From: Flavobacteriaceae bacterium
GTDB lineage: Bacteria > Bacteroidota > Bacteroidia > Flavobacteriales > Flavobacteriaceae
Assembly: GCA_018402135.1 (NCBI GenBank)
Contig: JAGYJF010000003.1
Coordinates: 62,001 to 126,000 of the forward strand
Direction: 5' to 3'
DNA: 64,000 nt
Part shown: one piece after another, positions 16,797 to 26,746 of the stretch
Layout: the number at the start of each line of letters is the position of its first letter
How positions within the stretch are numbered: the stretch's first letter is position 1
Translations under genes and position numbers: made by a program
The notes under the pieces: generated by a model
Told to the model about the DNA's origin: nothing
Database searches by the model: none
Seen by the model: the letters and a program-made list of their open reading frames with translations, nothing else

Positions 16797-19700
16797 ATGA
16801 AAAAAATTACTTTTCTAATGGCGTTACTATTTATGTGCTTTGGCTGGTATAGTAATGCTCAAATTTCGATTGTAGAAAATTTCGAAAGCGGCGCCCCTGG
16901 TTGGGTTTCTACAGATTTCTCAAATACTACTACTGTCCCTTGCAGTGGTACAACATCACGACGAGATAATCTTTGGTCTTTTTCTACTTCTGGTACAATT
17001 ACATCACCAAATATTGTAGGTCAGTCAAATGCCACTGATTTATCATTATCCTTAGATTATAAAGTGATTAATTTCTCGGGGCTTGGAGCAACAGGTCCTG
17101 GATGGGGAAATTTTGAAATTCAATATAGCACAAATGCTGGTGGAGATTGGATAAGTGTTGCAATAATTAACGATGATAATCATGTCACATCAGATCAGTG
17201 CGCAACTATAAATTACACTATTGCTACAGCTGATTTGCCAAATGGGGTAGATTTTCAACTTCGTGTACTTTCTAACTGGGTTACTGGAGATTGGTATTTA
17301 TATTTAGATAATATTGAGGCTTCGCAAATTGCAAATAACCCACCTTCTTGTGATTCTGTTTTAACCAATCCAGCCAATGGAGCAACGGATGCTGAAATTA
17401 ATGGCAATATCAGTTGGTCGGCAGCAACAGGAATACCTACAGGTTATTTTTTATCAGTAGGAACAACCTCTGGAGGAACAGAAATTATAAATAATTTAGA
17501 TGTTGGTAATGTAACTAAATATGCTTTGGGTGAATTAGAATATTCAACAAGCTATTATGTGACCATCACCTCTTATAATAATATAGGAACCACTACTGAC
17601 ACATGCATTGAACAATCGTTTACCACTAAACTTGACCCGTCTTTACCAATTGATTGCAGTGCTGGTCCAGTTAATGTCACTTATTGCTATGGAAACAATG
17701 ACACTAATGTTTTTGTTTACACTAGCACGGATGGTTCGCAACTGAATTTAACCATAAATTCCGGATTTGTAGAAAACACTTGGGACGAACTCATTATTCT
17801 CGATTCAGATGGTGTTACGAATTTAAATGCAGCTACGCCATACGGTACTGCTGGAAATATTGGTGGTTTAACTTTTCAATCTTCTGGAGATACGCTTTCG
17901 TTTTCAGTGCAATCAGATGGCAGTGTAAGCTGTGAATCTGCAACTACAGGGAATTTACCATCAGGGATTGATTATACAGTAACCTGTGCCACTTGCGAAA
18001 ATCCAACTGCAAGCTTCCAACTTGTAAGCGACTGCTTAAATGAACCGCAGTTTTTTGTTGAAGTGGACGTTACAAGTTTAGGAACGGCAACGTCTTTGTC
18101 ATTAACAGACAACCAGGGTAGTACGCCACAAGTCGCAAATGCAATTGGCCTATTTACTTTTGGTCCATATCCTAATGCTACGGATGTAATAATAACTATC
18201 ACAAATGATAATGATGCTAATTGTACACTTAATAGTTCAAGTATTACTCAACCCTTTTGTTTAGAAGCTACTGTAGATTGTACAGTTGGTCCTTTAAACG
18301 AATCTTATTGTTATGTGAATAGCGACACTAATGTATTTACCTACACAAGTTCGGATGGATCACCGTTGAACTTAACTATTGTTTCTGGATTTGTAGAAAA
18401 CACATGGGATGAACTAATTATTCTTGACTCGGATGGTGTTACCAATTTAAATGCAGCGACGCCCTATGGTGCAGCTGGCAACGTTGGAGGTTTAACTTTT
18501 CAATCATCTGGTGATTCAATCTCATTTTGGGTTCAAGCCGATGGTCTGTTTAGTTGTGATAGTGGAAGCGCCCCAATGAATACAGGTATTGAATACACCG
18601 TTGCTTGTGCCACTTGTGTAAACCCAGTCGCAAATTTTGAAGTAGTTAGCGATTGTTTAAATGCCCCTCAATTTTTTGTTGAAGCCGAGGTAACCGATAT
18701 AGGTTCAGCTACAGGATTAACCTTGACGGATAACCAAGGTAGCGACCCTCAATTTACAAGTACAGCTGGTACTTTAACCTTTGGTCCGTATGCTAATTTA
18801 ACCGATGTAATTATTAGTGTGGCGAACGACGATGACGCAAACTGTGTCATAAACAGTAACACATTATCTCAGGAATTTTGTATTGACAACACTGTAGACT
18901 GCTCTTCTGGACCTATTAATGCATTTTATTGCTATGAAAATAACGACTCTAATGTTTTTTCTTACACCAGTTCTGATGGGTCACCATTGAACTTAATTAT
19001 TAATTCGGGAAATGTTGAGAATAATTTTGATGAATTAATAATCTTAGATTCAGATGGAATAACCAATTTAAACGCCGCAAACCCATATGGTAATGCTGGC
19101 AATATTTCAGGATTAACCTTTCAATCAATTGGAGATACCATATTTTTCGCTATAGATTCTGATGGAAGCGTTAGTTGTGCATCGTCTGGTGCGCCACTTA
19201 ATTTAGGCATCAATTACACAGTGAGCTGCGCCACTTGCATCAATCCACAAGCTACTTACCAGGTTGTTGATGATTGTGACAATGGTGATCAGTTCCTTGT
19301 AGATGTTAACGTCACAAGTTTAGGTGATGCGGAATCTGTGACTATTTCAGATAACCAAGGTTCAACACCTGTGTCTGTATCAGAAGCAGGAATAACACAA
19401 TTTGGACCTTATCCTTTTTTAACCGATATCATTTTTACCATTAGTAACGACCAAGACGTTAATTGTGTCATTAATAGCGCTCCAATTCAATTATTGGCTT
19501 GTCCACCTGACAATGATAATTGTGATGGCGCAACTACTGCCATTGTAAATACTGGCGATGCTTGTGATGTAATTACTTCAGGAACCATTTTAGCTGCCAC
19601 GCCTTCAGGAATACCAGCAGGTAGTTGTGCAGGAAATCCTAACGATGACGTTTGGTTTGAGTTCGTTGCTGAAAATGACGTTCAAATAATTTCAATTCTC

Positions 19701-21809
19701 AATATAACGGGTGGTACTACTAATCTAGATCATGCACTATACGAAGGAAATTGTGGTAATTTAACAGAACTCTATTGCTCTCCAAATACCTCAAGCGTAA
19801 CACCTGAATTAGTTGTTGGCAACACTTATTATCTAAGAGTTTTCTCTTTCGGAAGCGTAGCCGAAACTAGTTCATTTGATTTATGTATTAGACGAGCACC
19901 AAGCAATATTATCTGCGATAATGCCGTAAACTTTTGTACAGACGGTGAAGCTTTGGTGACTTCTAATATTATTGGCATCCCAAACACCGGTCAAATAGCT
20001 TGTTTAAATACAGCTCCAAACCCAACTTGGAATATCATACAAATTGGAGAACCTGGTTTGGTTCAACTGCAAATTGCTCAAACCAATGAAGCCGGTACTG
20101 GTATTGATGTAGATTTTGTGCTTTGGGGTCCGTTTAGTAGTCTTGAAGATGTTTGTGAAGGTCTAGATTCTGGATGTCCCTTACCAGATGACTGCCCAAG
20201 CAATACTGGGTTTTTTGGAAACCCTAACTTTTACCCCTTTGGAAATATTATTGACTGTAGTTACGCCATAGACACTGTTGAAAATGCCACCATTAACAAT
20301 GCTCAAACTGGTGAAATATATATTTTATTAGTAACTAACTTTAATGGTCAACCAGGTACTATTAGTATCTCTCAAACCAATGCAGGCACTGGTAATGCTG
20401 GTACAATTACTGCAGAGATTGAAGCCGTTATAGAAAGCGAGGAGGTTGTTTTTATTGATACTGACGGCGATCCCTCTACCCCAGAAGTTGCTGAAGTTTG
20501 CGGCATTGAAACTGTTACCATAATTGCAAATTCACCATTTGCAGATAGTTATATTTGGTACAAGGATGGTTTCGTAATGGAAGGAGAAACTGGCTCAACA
20601 TTAACAGTAACCGAGTCTGACAACTACCAAGTGCAAGCATTTGATGCGCAGTGTGATACAGATGCATTCTCACAAATTGTTGAAATTCGTATATACCGCG
20701 AAGCATTTGCTACCCAGCCAGCAGATATCATTACTTGCGAAGAACCTGGCAGCAACGGAATTGAGGATTTTGATTTAAATTCCCAGATCCCAGCAATTTT
20801 AGACGGTCAAGATCCTGCATTATTTAATGTAACATTCTACACCTCTTTGGCCGACGCAAATCAAAATATAAACGCAGTTAGTTCACCATTTGACAGCGCT
20901 GGACAAACTATCTTTGTAAGAGTAGAAGATGTTGATGCGGCATTAGATAATTTCCTTGGCTGTAGAGCAATTACGCAGTTTGAATTAATTATTTCGGGTC
21001 CTACTCCAACCGCAACTAGTGTTGATTTTGAAGTATGTGATGATATGTCTCGTGACGGCATAGAGATGTTTGATTTAGAGTCTCACAGTCCAGCTATTTT
21101 AGATGGTCAGGATGGTTCTATATTTAATGTCACTTATTATCTCAATGAAGCGGATGCAGACGCAGGAGTTAGTGCATTAACTTCACCATATACAAATATC
21201 GCAACACCACAAACTATTTTTGCAAGAGTTGAAAGCAACGTGGCCGTAGATTGTTATTCAATCACAGATTTTGATTTAATTGTGAGCGATATTCCTTCCG
21301 CAAGCTTTAACAATGACACCGTTGATTATGAAGTTTGTCCGAATGCAACTGTGCCTATTGAAATTTCGTTAGTTCCAGATGGTTATTCTGGAGCCGACGT
21401 AACGGTTGAGTGGGAATTAGACAATGCTCCTTTTAACGAAGGCTCAGGCTTATCTATCCCTGTTTTGGTCGCTGGAACTTACACTGCCTTTATCACCTTT
21501 AATAATACCGGTTGCGAGTTTGTAATAAGCGAAACTGTAATTGAACTTGAAACTTGCGTTATTCCAGAAGGGATTTCACCAAATGATGACGGGTTAAATG
21601 ATACATTTGATTTAAGCAGTTACGATGTTACCCGACTAGAAATTTTTAATAGAAACGGTACCTTAGTGTATTCCAAAGACGACTATCAAAATGAATGGTT
21701 TGGACAAACAAATAAAGGTGAAGAACTACCAGTAGGCACCTACTTCTATACAATGATTTATGAAGGTGGCGCAAAAAAACGAAGCGCTTGGGTATACATT
21801 AGCCGATAA
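16797..21809 (+). CDS. Large T9SS-secreted adhesin-like protein with type B (CHU_C) C-terminal domain
   Basis: A 1670-residue secreted protein. After the signal peptide (ending NAQ, residue 22) comes a jelly-roll-like domain (25-178), a fibronectin-like segment (about 183-277), three tandem units of about 207 residues each with a CUB-like module (285-900), two modules typical of T9SS surface proteins (about 905-1150), a PKD-like part and two similar 90-residue repeats (about 1300-1500). The end is the gliding-associated CHU_C tail (GISPNDDGLNDTFDL ... GTYFYTMIYEGG), the type B sorting signal for the type IX system. The next two genes, PorP/SprF and OmpA-like, are the usual partners. The ligand is unknown. 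Confidence 0.92.
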   Translation: MKKITFLMALLFMCFGWYSNAQISIVENFESGAPGWVSTDFSNTTTVPCSGTTSRRDNLWSFSTSGTITSPNIVGQSNATDLSLSLDYKVINFSGLGATGPGWGNFEIQYSTNAGGDWISVAIINDDNHVTSDQCATINYTIATADLPNGVDFQLRVLSNWVTGDWYLYLDNIEASQIANNPPSCDSVLTNPANGATDAEINGNISWSAATGIPTGYFLSVGTTSGGTEIINNLDVGNVTKYALGELEYSTSYYVTITSYNNIGTTTDTCIEQSFTTKLDPSLPIDCSAGPVNVTYCYGNNDTNVFVYTSTDGSQLNLTINSGFVENTWDELIILDSDGVTNLNAATPYGTAGNIGGLTFQSSGDTLSFSVQSDGSVSCESATTGNLPSGIDYTVTCATCENPTASFQLVSDCLNEPQFFVEVDVTSLGTATSLSLTDNQGSTPQVANAIGLFTFGPYPNATDVIITITNDNDANCTLNSSSITQPFCLEATVDCTVGPLNESYCYVNSDTNVFTYTSSDGSPLNLTIVSGFVENTWDELIILDSDGVTNLNAATPYGAAGNVGGLTFQSSGDSISFWVQADGLFSCDSGSAPMNTGIEYTVACATCVNPVANFEVVSDCLNAPQFFVEAEVTDIGSATGLTLTDNQGSDPQFTSTAGTLTFGPYANLTDVIISVANDDDANCVINSNTLSQEFCIDNTVDCSSGPINAFYCYENNDSNVFSYTSSDGSPLNLIINSGNVENNFDELIILDSDGITNLNAANPYGNAGNISGLTFQSIGDTIFFAIDSDGSVSCASSGAPLNLGINYTVSCATCINPQATYQVVDDCDNGDQFLVDVNVTSLGDAESVTISDNQGSTPVSVSEAGITQFGPYPFLTDIIFTISNDQDVNCVINSAPIQLLACPPDNDNCDGATTAIVNTGDACDVITSGTILAATPSGIPAGSCAGNPNDDVWFEFVAENDVQIISILNITGGTTNLDHALYEGNCGNLTELYCSPNTSSVTPELVVGNTYYLRVFSFGSVAETSSFDLCIRRAPSNIICDNAVNFCTDGEALVTSNIIGIPNTGQIACLNTAPNPTWNIIQIGEPGLVQLQIAQTNEAGTGIDVDFVLWGPFSSLEDVCEGLDSGCPLPDDCPSNTGFFGNPNFYPFGNIIDCSYAIDTVENATINNAQTGEIYILLVTNFNGQPGTISISQTNAGTGNAGTITAEIEAVIESEEVVFIDTDGDPSTPEVAEVCGIETVTIIANSPFADSYIWYKDGFVMEGETGSTLTVTESDNYQVQAFDAQCDTDAFSQIVEIRIYREAFATQPADIITCEEPGSNGIEDFDLNSQIPAILDGQDPALFNVTFYTSLADANQNINAVSSPFDSAGQTIFVRVEDVDAALDNFLGCRAITQFELIISGPTPTATSVDFEVCDDMSRDGIEMFDLESHSPAILDGQDGSIFNVTYYLNEADADAGVSALTSPYTNIATPQTIFARVESNVAVDCYSITDFDLIVSDIPSASFNNDTVDYEVCPNATVPIEISLVPDGYSGADVTVEWELDNAPFNEGSGLSIPVLVAGTYTAFITFNNTGCEFVISETVIELETCVIPEGISPNDDGLNDTFDLSSYDVTRLEIFNRNGTLVYSKDDYQNEWFGQTNKGEELPVGTYFYTMIYEGGAKKRSAWVYISR
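17646..19505 (+). repeat. Three tandem coding repeats of about 621-624 bp in the adhesin gene
   Basis: Units begin near 17646, 18273 and 18894. Each encodes a CUB-like module with YCYxNxDxNVF, YTSxDGSPLNL, DELIILDSDG and GLTFQSSGD, then a beta module starting with CATC and ending in an NDxDANC-like motif. They look like an internal duplication within one secreted protein and not a mobile element. Confidence 0.85.
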
Positions 21810-21836
21810 TTAACTAACTAACTCAATTTATTAATA

Positions 21837-22739
21837 ATGAAAAAATTATATATCATTTTTGTATTGCTTCTTGCTTCTGAAGCTTTCAGCCAGCAAGACC
21901 CTCAGTATACGCAATACATGTATAATATGAATGTTTTAAATCCTGCCTATGCAGGTTCTAGAGATGGCCTTTCTTTTGGAGCGCTCTACAGAACTCAATG
22001 GACAGGTATTAGTGGTGCGCCTAAAACTGGGACGTTTTTTGGTCATATGCCTGTCGGTGAAAAAGTAGGCGTTGGTCTTTCAATCATTTCCGATCAAATT
22101 GGTCCGATAAACGAAACTAATGCCTATGCAGACTTTTCGTATACCTTGCAACTTGGTGGCCCTCACAAAATAGCTTTTGGTATTAAAGCTGGTGCTACTT
22201 TTCACGATCGCGGATTGGGAGATTTAGATTTAATTGATCCAGGAGATCCGTTTTTTAATAATGTTACTGGCGTTACTCCAAATATCGGTGCTGGTGTATT
22301 TTATTACACTGATAATTATTATTTCTCAGTTTCTGTACCGAACATTATTAGTTCGGTTAAACTTGATGCCAATGGAACTGAGTTTGGTACCGAAGTAGCA
22401 CATTATTTCGTGACTGGTGGATATGTATTTCAGTTAAGTCCGAATACTAAATTTAAACCTTCTTTCTTGGTTAAATCTGCGTTTGATGCACCTACTTCCT
22501 TTGACGTGAATGCCAACTTCTTATTCTTTGAAAAGTTAGAGCTTGGCGCTTCTTACAGACTAGATGATTCGTTTTCTGGTTTGATTAATTTCGCAATTTC
22601 TCCTGATGTTAGAATCGGCTACGCTTACGATGCCGTGACTTCAGATATAAGAAGGTATGCTCCTGCTTCACACGAAGTAATGTTACTGTTCGATTTAAAT
22701 TTCCCGAAAAAAGTATCTCGTTCACCTAGATTCTTCTAA
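21837..22739 (+). CDS. PorP/SprF family type IX secretion membrane protein
   Basis: A 300-residue outer-membrane protein of the PorP/SprF family. After a signal peptide (EAFSQQ) it has the family hallmark DPQYTQYMYNMNVLNPAYAGSRDG, then barrel strands with aromatic ends (FGALYRTQWTGI, VGVGLSIISDQIGP). Members help secrete or anchor particular type B cargo; SprF does so for the SprB adhesin of Flavobacterium johnsoniae. It lies 27 bases after the adhesin gene and 20 before the OmpA-type gene, so the pairing is well supported. Confidence 0.93.
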   Translation: MKKLYIIFVLLLASEAFSQQDPQYTQYMYNMNVLNPAYAGSRDGLSFGALYRTQWTGISGAPKTGTFFGHMPVGEKVGVGLSIISDQIGPINETNAYADFSYTLQLGGPHKIAFGIKAGATFHDRGLGDLDLIDPGDPFFNNVTGVTPNIGAGVFYYTDNYYFSVSVPNIISSVKLDANGTEFGTEVAHYFVTGGYVFQLSPNTKFKPSFLVKSAFDAPTSFDVNANFLFFEKLELGASYRLDDSFSGLINFAISPDVRIGYAYDAVTSDIRRYAPASHEVMLLFDLNFPKKVSRSPRFF

Positions 22740-22759
22740 CCTGTTAAGCTAAAACAATC

Positions 22760-24673
22760 ATGAAAAAAATTAATACCATACTTTTACTTTTAGCCCTAAT
22801 ATGTGGGTTGAGTTTAACAGCTCAAAACAATACTACCAGAAAAGCTGATAAACTCTTTGAACGTTTGCAATTTGTTGAAGCAGCTAAACAGTACAATAAA
22901 CTAATAGAAAGCGGAAAAGGTGACACCTATGTTTACAGCCAACTAGCAGAGTGCTATTACAACGTTTTTAACACTGTTGAAGCTGAGCGCTGGTATGCCA
23001 AAGCATTGAACAACTCCGAAAACCCTGAATTGGTTTACAAATATGCTCAAATGCTAAAAGCCAATGGAAAGTACGAGCAATCTAACCAACAAATGGGCAA
23101 ATTTGCAAGCATGCGTCCCGGAGATACGCGCGCCATTGCTTTTAGAGAAAATCCCGATTATTTGCCTAAAATTTTAGAACGCGGCAAAAAATTCAACGTT
23201 CAAAATTTAGATATCAATTCAGAATCTTCTGATTTTGGTGGTACATTGAATGACGGAAAATTATACTTCTCTACTGCCAGAAACCAAGACCGACGTAATT
23301 ATGGTTGGAACAAAGAGCCTTTCTTAGATATCTACAGTGCCAGTATAAACAGCGATGGTAGTTATCAAGAAGCTACCAAAATGAATGATAAAATCAACAC
23401 GAAATACCACGAAGGTTTGGTGTCTTTTTCTCCAGATGGTAAAGCCATGTATTTTGGTAGAGAAAGCTTTTTTGAGAAAATTTATGTTAAAGATTCTATC
23501 ACAAAAAATAAGGCAGGAGTTATTCATTTATTCAGAGCTACCAAATTAGGTTCTGATTGGGATAGAGTTGAAGCTTTAAACATTAACAGCGAAAATTATT
23601 CTGTTAAAAATCCTTCGGTTAGTCCTGATGGTAAAACGCTCTATTTTGCGTCTGATATGCCTGGAGGTTATGGCAATTTCGATATTTATAAGGCAACAAT
23701 TAACGATGATGGCACGATAGGAACTCCCATTAATATGGGTCAGAAGGTAAATACTGAAGGTCAGGAAATGTTCCCATTTATAAGTAGCAATGGCACTTTA
23801 TACTTTTCATCTACTGGTCATTTAGGTCTTGGTGGTTTGGATGTTTTCTACACTAGGGAAATAGATGGCAGAATGACCAACGTTAGAAATGTTGGAATTC
23901 CTGTAAATAGTAACGGTGATGATTTTGCATTTACAATTGATGAAGAAGCCGAAACAGGTTTTGTGTCTTCTAATCGCGAAGGTGGTCAAGGTAGCGATGA
24001 TATTTACGCCATTAAAAAAATACAACCACTATGTGATGTTTTGGTATTGGTTACCGTTGTTGACGATGAAACCGGTAATCCAATCCCTGGCGCTGTTGTA
24101 TCGTTATTTGACGGACAAGGCATTAAAGTGTTATCTAAAGAAACCAATGCCGAGGGTTTTACTGAATACTTAATTGAATGTGAAACTGCCAATGATATTG
24201 ACGCAATTGCCGACGGTTATTCAGGTAAAAGAATTACGGTTCCTTCATCTAGTGAGGAAGAATTAGCGCTAACCATTAGTTTATTACCGATTGATGATTT
24301 AATCGCATTCGATAAAATAGTATTAGAACCAATTTACTTTGATTTTGATAAATCAAATATTACAGAAAAAGCTGCATTTGAGTTGGACAAATTAGTTCAG
24401 ATTATGAACAAATATCCGGAAATGGTTATTTATGTTGAATCTCACACTGATAGTAGAGGATCTGATGCCTATAACGAAAAACTTTCAGATAGACGTGCAC
24501 AATCCACTGTTCAATACGTGATTTCAAAAGGTATTGCTGAAGATAGAATTTCAGGAATAGGTAAAGGTGAAGGCGCCTTAAAAGTTAATTGTGGTGCTAA
24601 TTGTTCTGAAGAAGATCATCAAACCAACCGAAGATCGGAATTTAACATTACTAACGGTAACCCAAAAGATTAA
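22760..24673 (+). CDS. OmpA family protein with TPR, PD40 propeller and carboxypeptidase-like domain
   Basis: A 637-residue envelope protein. In order: signal peptide (to TAQ, residue 21), TPR-like helices (about 25-130, e.g. AECYYNVFNTVEAERWYAKAL), WD40-like PD40 beta-propeller repeats (about 145-415, SPDGKAMYFG and SPDGKTLYFASD), a carboxypeptidase-regulatory-like fold (about 425-505) and an OmpA peptidoglycan-binding domain (about 525-637, ESHTDSRGSDAYNEKLSDRR). This architecture resembles PorE/SprE-associated proteins, which tie T9SS parts to the cell wall. It ends the adhesin operon at a strong terminator. Confidence 0.92.
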   Translation: MKKINTILLLLALICGLSLTAQNNTTRKADKLFERLQFVEAAKQYNKLIESGKGDTYVYSQLAECYYNVFNTVEAERWYAKALNNSENPELVYKYAQMLKANGKYEQSNQQMGKFASMRPGDTRAIAFRENPDYLPKILERGKKFNVQNLDINSESSDFGGTLNDGKLYFSTARNQDRRNYGWNKEPFLDIYSASINSDGSYQEATKMNDKINTKYHEGLVSFSPDGKAMYFGRESFFEKIYVKDSITKNKAGVIHLFRATKLGSDWDRVEALNINSENYSVKNPSVSPDGKTLYFASDMPGGYGNFDIYKATINDDGTIGTPINMGQKVNTEGQEMFPFISSNGTLYFSSTGHLGLGGLDVFYTREIDGRMTNVRNVGIPVNSNGDDFAFTIDEEAETGFVSSNREGGQGSDDIYAIKKIQPLCDVLVLVTVVDDETGNPIPGAVVSLFDGQGIKVLSKETNAEGFTEYLIECETANDIDAIADGYSGKRITVPSSSEEELALTISLLPIDDLIAFDKIVLEPIYFDFDKSNITEKAAFELDKLVQIMNKYPEMVIYVESHTDSRGSDAYNEKLSDRRAQSTVQYVISKGIAEDRISGIGKGEGALKVNCGANCSEEDHQTNRRSEFNITNGNPKD

Positions 24674-24690
24674 GCATTATATACTTTTAA

Positions 24691-24730
24691 TAAAGAAAAG
24701 CCACTTCAGAAATGAAGTGGCTTTTCTTTA
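24691..24730. terminator. Intrinsic terminator of the adhesin-SprF-OmpA operon
   Basis: Perfect 18-base arms (24691-24708 and 24713-24730) around a GAAA tetraloop; the GC-rich core is AGCCACTTCA/TGAAGTGGCT and the outer part is A/T-rich. The end lies 18 bases after the OmpA stop. The following 274 bases (24731-25004) are very AT-rich with no gene; TACTTTAG near 24967 may be the -7 box of the next gene. Confidence 0.9.
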
Positions 24731-25004
24731 TTAAAAAAATTAAAAAATTTGTTACGCTTACTAGCTTCAATATAATTCTGACAGATTTTTCCTATAATAT
24801 ATAATGAACAATTATTTTAACCTTGCTCACTATTTATGATTTATATAATTGATTTTAAATAAATTATGTGTCGTTAAATCCATTTTTTACACTTTCACCA
24901 AGAAAATTATTTGTGCATTTCATCGAATTTTTATGTATTTTGAAGATTCAGTATATTTTTTTTAATACTTTAGCATTGTAAAAATTCATTAAACCCCAAA
25001 TCTG

Positions 25005-26138
25005 ATGAAAACAATTACACTACTATTATCTATGTTTATAGGTATACTTCAACTTAATGCTCAAATATCCCATTTTGAAGACTTTGAAAACTATACAAAT
25101 ATTTCTCAAGTAGGATGGACCACTAATGGCTTCTTTTTTGACTCCTTCAGCAGACCTTGCGACGGCACTTCTATAAGAGATAATTTGGCTAATATTTCTA
25201 CAACTGGTGAATTAATTTCACCAAATTTCGTGGGACAGTCCGACGGTACTGATATTAGAATCAGCTTTGACTATAAGCTTATAAACTGGGGCTTTCTAAA
25301 TGCTACGCAGCCTGGTTGGGGCAATATTAGCATTCAATTTTCTACTAATAACGGTAATTCGTGGAACGATATCGCATCTATAGATGATAGCAATCACCAA
25401 CCATCAGTGCAATGTGCAACCAAAATTTACATTGTAGACGGTGCATTAGTTCCAGAAGGTTCCAATTTCATGGTTCGTTTATTTATAGCGTGGGAAAGTG
25501 GTGATTTTTTTGTTTACATGGATAATATATCCATAACTCAAAACAGACAAATTATAGTTATTGATGATGTTAATAGTGCCGAAACTATTACACATTGTTA
25601 CGACAATAGGGACAACACCTGTTGGGTACTAGATTCAGTCGATGGCAGTCCATTAAATATAAATTTCAACCAAGGAACGATTGAAAATTGTTGCGATACG
25701 ATTACCATTTATGATGGTGAAGATGATAATGCACCAATTATATACCAAGGCAATAACGATGGTGATTTGGCCGGATTACAGTTTGCCGGTACAGCCGGTA
25801 AAATGTTCATTAAAATAGATTCTAACGAAGCTGTTAGTTGCTCAACGGCCGAAGGTACCCAATGGAACTTTTCGGTAAATAAAACACTTAGTGTTTCTGA
25901 TAATAATTTAAACTCCTTTACATTTTATCCTAATCCTACTAAAGAAAGAATTGAATTTAGAGCGAACCAAAGTGTAGACAATATTAGTATTTACAGCATC
26001 TTGGGTAAAAAAGTCACGACCGCTAATGTTAATTTATCTAACAATAACATCGATGTTTCAAGTTTAGCTTCTGGTGCTTACCTAATGAAAGTTTCGATAG
26101 GTTCCGTCACTAAAAATTATAAATTTATTAAGCTATAA
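25005..26138 (+). CDS. T9SS type A cargo protein related to the large adhesin
   Basis: A 377-residue secreted protein: signal peptide (LNAQ, residue 22), then a domain (24-185) clearly homologous to the N terminus of the 1670-residue adhesin (shared SPNxVGQSxxTD and PGWGNxxIQxSTNxG), then one CUB-like module (about 190-295) like the adhesin repeats. It ends with a type A T9SS sorting domain (FTFYPNPTKERIEF ... ISIYSILGKKV ... LASGAYLMKVSIG). The similarity indicates a duplicated ancestor whose tail was exchanged. Ligand unknown. Confidence 0.88.
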   Translation: MKTITLLLSMFIGILQLNAQISHFEDFENYTNISQVGWTTNGFFFDSFSRPCDGTSIRDNLANISTTGELISPNFVGQSDGTDIRISFDYKLINWGFLNATQPGWGNISIQFSTNNGNSWNDIASIDDSNHQPSVQCATKIYIVDGALVPEGSNFMVRLFIAWESGDFFVYMDNISITQNRQIIVIDDVNSAETITHCYDNRDNTCWVLDSVDGSPLNINFNQGTIENCCDTITIYDGEDDNAPIIYQGNNDGDLAGLQFAGTAGKMFIKIDSNEAVSCSTAEGTQWNFSVNKTLSVSDNNLNSFTFYPNPTKERIEFRANQSVDNISIYSILGKKVTTANVNLSNNNIDVSSLASGAYLMKVSIGSVTKNYKFIKL

Positions 26139-26164
26139 TCTACGTTGTCAATTTAGATTTAGTT

Positions 26165-26203
26165 AAAAACCGCTGTCCCATGCACCAAGATAGCGGTTTT
26201 TTT
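26165..26203 (+). terminator. Intrinsic terminator after the type A cargo gene
   Basis: Ten-base arms AAAAACCGCT (26165-26174) and AGCGGTTTTT (26192-26201) with a 17-base loop and a T run. It may also serve the convergent CYTH gene, since both sides are A/T-rich. Confidence 0.75.
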
Positions 26204-26275
26204 ATTGGGAATTTGATCCTTTAAAACATAATAATTTAGGAGTACTATATTTGAATTTTGAATTTAATTACTATT

Positions 26276-26746
26276 TTATTCCCACAACTTAAAAGGATTT
26301 TTACTGAGTTGTGAATTATAGTATTTTATATTTCCTGTAACTTCTTTTCCCAGCCATTTTGGCCTTTCAAAAAACTCGTTCTCTGAGCCTAATTCAATTT
26401 CAGCAACGACCAGTCCTTTATTATCTCCTTCAAATACATCTATCTCGAAAATATGATTCCCGACCGTTACTTCATGTCTTATTTTGGCGATAATTCCTGG
26501 TTCACAAAGTTTTAATAGCATTTCCGCCTCTTCAACAGCAATTTCCTTTTCCCATTCAACCCTTGAGGTTCCCGAGCTATTCGAGATTCCTTTAACTGTA
26601 ATAAAACCTTTTTCGCCCTTTATTCGTATTCTAACCGTTCGCTCGGGATGTGTATTCAAAAAACCTTGAACAATGTGCATGGAATTTGATGCTTCATCAA
26701 GAAAATCTAAAGAGTGTACTAAAAATTTACGTTCTATTTCAAGCAT
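26276..26746 (-). CDS. CYTH domain protein (triphosphate tunnel metalloenzyme)
   Basis: A 156-residue CYTH-fold protein. The N-terminal EIERKFLV signature is intact, and alternating acidic and basic residues typical of the tunnel follow (RTVRIRIKGEKGFITVKG, VAEIELGSE). The fold binds triphosphates; members are inorganic triphosphatases, thiamine triphosphatases or class IV adenylate cyclases, and sequence alone does not decide. It overlaps the upstream SDR-like gene by eight bases, so the two are expressed together. Confidence 0.88.
   Translation of the reverse strand: MLEIERKFLVHSLDFLDEASNSMHIVQGFLNTHPERTVRIRIKGEKGFITVKGISNSSGTSRVEWEKEIAVEEAEMLLKLCEPGIIAKIRHEVTVGNHIFEIDVFEGDNKGLVVAEIELGSENEFFERPKWLGKEVTGNIKYYNSQLSKNPFKLWE

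Noticed and set aside
24691-24730. The perfect 18-base inverted repeat as a mobile-element end or protein-binding site
   Set aside because: Its position just after the OmpA-type stop, GC core, tetraloop and A/T-rich outer arms are those of a strong terminator.
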